Source: Candidatus Methylomirabilota bacterium (GTDB lineage Bacteria > Methylomirabilota > Methylomirabilia > Methylomirabilales > 2-02-FULL-66-22). From it: DNA of 52,224 nucleotides. Location: positions 1 to 52,224 of the forward strand of contig JAPLLC010000092.1 of the NCBI GenBank assembly GCA_026387775.1, written 5' to 3'. Under the pieces are notes generated by a model. It was not told where the DNA came from. It worked only from the letters and a program-made list of their open reading frames with translations, and made no database searches. Both the position numbers and the translations under genes were made by a program. The first letter of the stretch is position 1; every line of letters starts with the position of its first letter. Shown piece after piece: positions 50,454 to 52,224 of the stretch.

Positions 50454-51592
50454 TGCCGACCTTCCGGGTTGGGGAGCCGCTTGACCGCCTGCTCCCTGGC
50501 GTGTTCCATCGCCTGATGCAGCCGGGCGCGGAGCAGCGGCAGCGGCGGCAACTCCGTGAGGTACTCGCTGACACGGATGGATTTGGCATCGAGCTGAAGC
50601 AGTTCCACCTGCTCGGCATCGGTGGAGGCGCACAGGATGAGTCCGATCGGCGCTTCCTCGCTGGGAGCGCGTTCGTGTTTGTCCAGCCAGCGCAGGTACA
50701 GCTCCATCTGGCCAACATGCGCGGGCTGGAATGACTCCAGTTTCAATTCGACGGCAATCAGCCTGCGGAGGTAGCGGTGGAAGAAGAGCAGGTCGAGATG
50801 AAAATCGTCCTTGCCTACGCTCATGCGCTTTTGTCGGGCGACGAAGGCGAAGCCGGTGCCCAGCTCCAGCAGGACACCCTCGATCTCGCGCAAGATGGCG
50901 CTCTCGAGGTCGCGCTCGCTGTAGGCTCCCGTGAGTCCCAGCAGATCGAGAAGGTACGGATCGCGAAAGACGATGTCGGGGGTCATGTGTCCGTCGCGCA
51001 GTTGCGCAAGCTCCGCCGAGATGACGGCTTCCGGTTTTCTCGACAACGCGGTGCGCTGGAACAGCATGCCGCCGATCTTCTGCCGGAGCGTGCGCACATC
51101 CCAGCGCTCGATTCGGCACATTTCGGCGTAGAAATCGCGAGCCATCTGATCTTTGATCGGCAGCAGCGCATGAACATGTGACCAGCTCAATTGTTGTGAC
51201 AGCGTCACGACAATGGCCTCATCGGGGAACAACTGCGCGAACTGGATCATGCGGGCAATTTCGGCATAGCTAAAGCCGCGCCCATACTCCGCCGTCAATT
51301 CTCGTGACACGGTCACGAGAATTTGTCTTCCATACGCGGCCCTACCGCCTTGGAGATTCTCATTCAAAAGGCGCCGTCCCACGTGCCAGCAGAGCAACGT
51401 CTGTGTGGAATAGGCTACCGTGGCAATCCGCTGGCGTGCGGACTGGATGAGGCTGCGCAAATCCGAGAGGAGGCCCGCAGCATCAACGACTGCGGGCGTT
51501 TTTGTCTCGACGGCTTGGCTGCGTTGTTTGCGATCCTCTGGCCGTAGCGCGGAGGGCCTGGGCTTTGGGTATGAAGGGGCGGCCTTCTTCAT
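50450..51592 (-). CDS. DUF1016/YhcG-family PD-(D/E)xK nuclease
   Basis: A 380-residue protein. The N-terminal DUF1016_N helical region (LIQSARQRIATVAYSTQTLLCWHVGRRL, GRGFSYAEIARMIQFAQLFPDE, LSWSHVHALLPIKD) is followed by a YhcG-type nuclease domain with LDLLFFHRYLRRLIAVELKLESF, where D and ExK form the PD-(D/E)xK site. The family is common in defence islands and next to type I restriction genes, where its job is unsettled; an accessory nuclease or recycling role is discussed. The ATGA overlaps with hsdM and the 102-residue gene place it firmly in the operon. Confidence 0.93.
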   Translation of the reverse strand: MKKAAPSYPKPRPSALRPEDRKQRSQAVETKTPAVVDAAGLLSDLRSLIQSARQRIATVAYSTQTLLCWHVGRRLLNENLQGGRAAYGRQILVTVSRELTAEYGRGFSYAEIARMIQFAQLFPDEAIVVTLSQQLSWSHVHALLPIKDQMARDFYAEMCRIERWDVRTLRQKIGGMLFQRTALSRKPEAVISAELAQLRDGHMTPDIVFRDPYLLDLLGLTGAYSERDLESAILREIEGVLLELGTGFAFVARQKRMSVGKDDFHLDLLFFHRYLRRLIAVELKLESFQPAHVGQMELYLRWLDKHERAPSEEAPIGLILCASTDAEQVELLQLDAKSIRVSEYLTELPPLPLLRARLHQAMEHAREQAVKRLPNPEGRQ

Positions 51593-52224
51593 GGCTTGGC
51601 GCCCCCTTTCAGCAATCCATCCAGCAGCCCCTCGGCCTCTTTCTCGACGGCGAGGATGTCGGCGCTGATCTCTTCGAGCGTACGCAGCGGCTGCGGTTTG
51701 TAGAAGTGGCGGGTGAAGCTCACCTCGTAGCCGACCTTGGTGGCGTCCTCTTTGATCCAGGCATCGGGCGTGTAGGGCAGCACCTCGCGGCGGATGAAGG
51801 CTTCGATGCCGCCTTCTTCCAGGAGCGGCACCTGCTCGGTGTCGCGCAGGTCGGAGTCGGGCTCATACTCCACGAGGCGTGGAGCACCCTCGCCCCCGGC
51901 CCCTCTCCCAGGGGTAGAGGGGAGCTCGAACAGGCCGCGCAGCGCGTCGGCCTTCGCCTTGCCAGGCTTGTGCACCTTAGCAATAACCGGCGGCGCGGTC
52001 TCGACGCGCCAGCTCACAGCCTTCAGGATCTGCTTCAGGTCGGCGGCGGAGAGCCTGATGCCGGCCTGATCGAGCGCGGCATCCACACGGGCGCGGAAGA
52101 TGTTGTGGTCCTCGAAGAGCTTGTCGCCTAATGCCTCCCGCAACGCCGTAGCCGCATCGACGAGGCGGCCGTCGCGCTCCCAGGTCTTGGGGTCGAGTAG
52201 CTTCTTTTTCTTCTTCTCGGGCAG
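51589..52224 (-). CDS. hsdM: Type I restriction-modification methyltransferase HsdM (C-terminal part)
   Basis: The window ends inside this gene; 211 C-terminal residues are seen, in frame from the edge. The end pattern YEPDSDLRDTEQVPLLEEGGIEAFIRREVLPYTPDAW and VSFTRHFYKPQPLRTLEEI is typical of the HsdM C-terminus, which contacts HsdS; the SAM-binding and NPPF motifs lie outside. HsdM methylates adenine in the target. An ATG-like start near 52143 is only a shadow; the frame is open to the edge. It is the first visible gene of the operon and overlaps DUF1016 by ATGA. A repeat-like element at 51886-51923 adds residues within it. Confidence 0.95.
   Translation of the reverse strand: MPEKKKKKLLDPKTWERDGRLVDAATALREALGDKLFEDHNIFRARVDAALDQAGIRLSAADLKQILKAVSWRVETAPPVIAKVHKPGKAKADALRGLFELPSTPGRGAGGEGAPRLVEYEPDSDLRDTEQVPLLEEGGIEAFIRREVLPYTPDAWIKEDATKVGYEVSFTRHFYKPQPLRTLEEISADILAVEKEAEGLLDGLLKGGAKP
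51886..51923. repeat. GC-rich palindromic repeat inserted in frame in hsdM
   Basis: Stem CCCCTCT (51900-51906) and AGAGGGG (51916-51922) with flanking CACCCTCGCCCCC, matching the common 'CCCTCTCCC...GGGAGAGGG' type of interspersed repeat. It encodes the insert STPGRGAGGEGA just before the normal LVEYEPDSDLRD. Confidence 0.7.

Noticed and set aside
1-52224. CRISPR array, insertion sequence or integrase
   Set aside because: No evenly spaced direct repeats, transposase or integrase motifs were seen; the repeats found are short tandem or palindromic elements.

Overview
The window is GC-rich, densely coded bacterial DNA. A Pal lipoprotein, AsmA-like and DUF502 envelope proteins, and hopanoid genes point to a diderm, hopanoid-making bacterium. 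The gene mix resembles soil or aquifer Rokubacteria/Methylomirabilota, but that placement is inference; no rRNA or tRNA gene was seen to confirm it.

Layout. (1) 0-7.5 kb: tldD, a nucleoside-hydrolase lipoprotein with an exported START-like partner, a 37-residue Lys-rich microprotein, and small catabolic enzymes (carboxymuconolactone decarboxylase-like, Asp/Glu racemase-like, RraA-like, SDR). (2) 7.5-15.5 kb, minus strand: a carbohydrate ABC importer (binding protein and two permeases, no ATPase gene) embedded in an operon with HAD phosphatase, two PHP-domain paralogues, a split transketolase and the SDR. Two relics lie here: a truncated extra permease and a HAD gene reduced to 20 codons, which suggests a duplicated and partly deleted HAD-PHP module. 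(3) 15.5-20.7 kb: a divergent operon (GpsA-like dehydrogenase, UroD-family protein, GntR/FCD regulator), then a Gfo/Idh oxidoreductase and a ribokinase broken by an exact 28-bp tandem duplication. The region looks like a sugar/polyol-phosphate catabolic island, with a candidate GntR operator at 15.57 kb.

(4) 20.8-31 kb: 5'-nucleotidase, a NUDIX-GNAT fusion, a DEAD-box helicase, a DUF4139 protein, and an ECF sigma factor with an unusual anti-sigma factor whose outer part carries CpoB/YbgF-like TPRs. A TetR regulator, pal, and an aldehyde:ferredoxin oxidoreductase relic follow. (5) 31.4-45.4 kb: nine closely spaced plus-strand genes: hpnA, a CruF-like carotenoid protein, hpnH, shc, hpnG, a GH57/DUF3536 glycosidase, DUF502, a CNNM/CBS protein and a 1218-residue AsmA/YhdP-like protein. 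Hopanoid synthesis is thus linked to candidate envelope and lipid-trafficking genes. (6) 45.4-52.2 kb, minus strand: a type I restriction-modification operon, hsdM - DUF1016 nuclease - orf102 - hsdS - orf91 - hsdR, in which all five junctions are ATGA overlaps. Each of the three hsd genes carries a different short palindromic or repeat-like element in frame.

Most promising for follow-up: the zinc-finger/CpoB-TPR anti-sigma factor next to pal, the restriction operon with embedded accessory genes and in-frame repeat insertions, and the rbsK tandem duplication.
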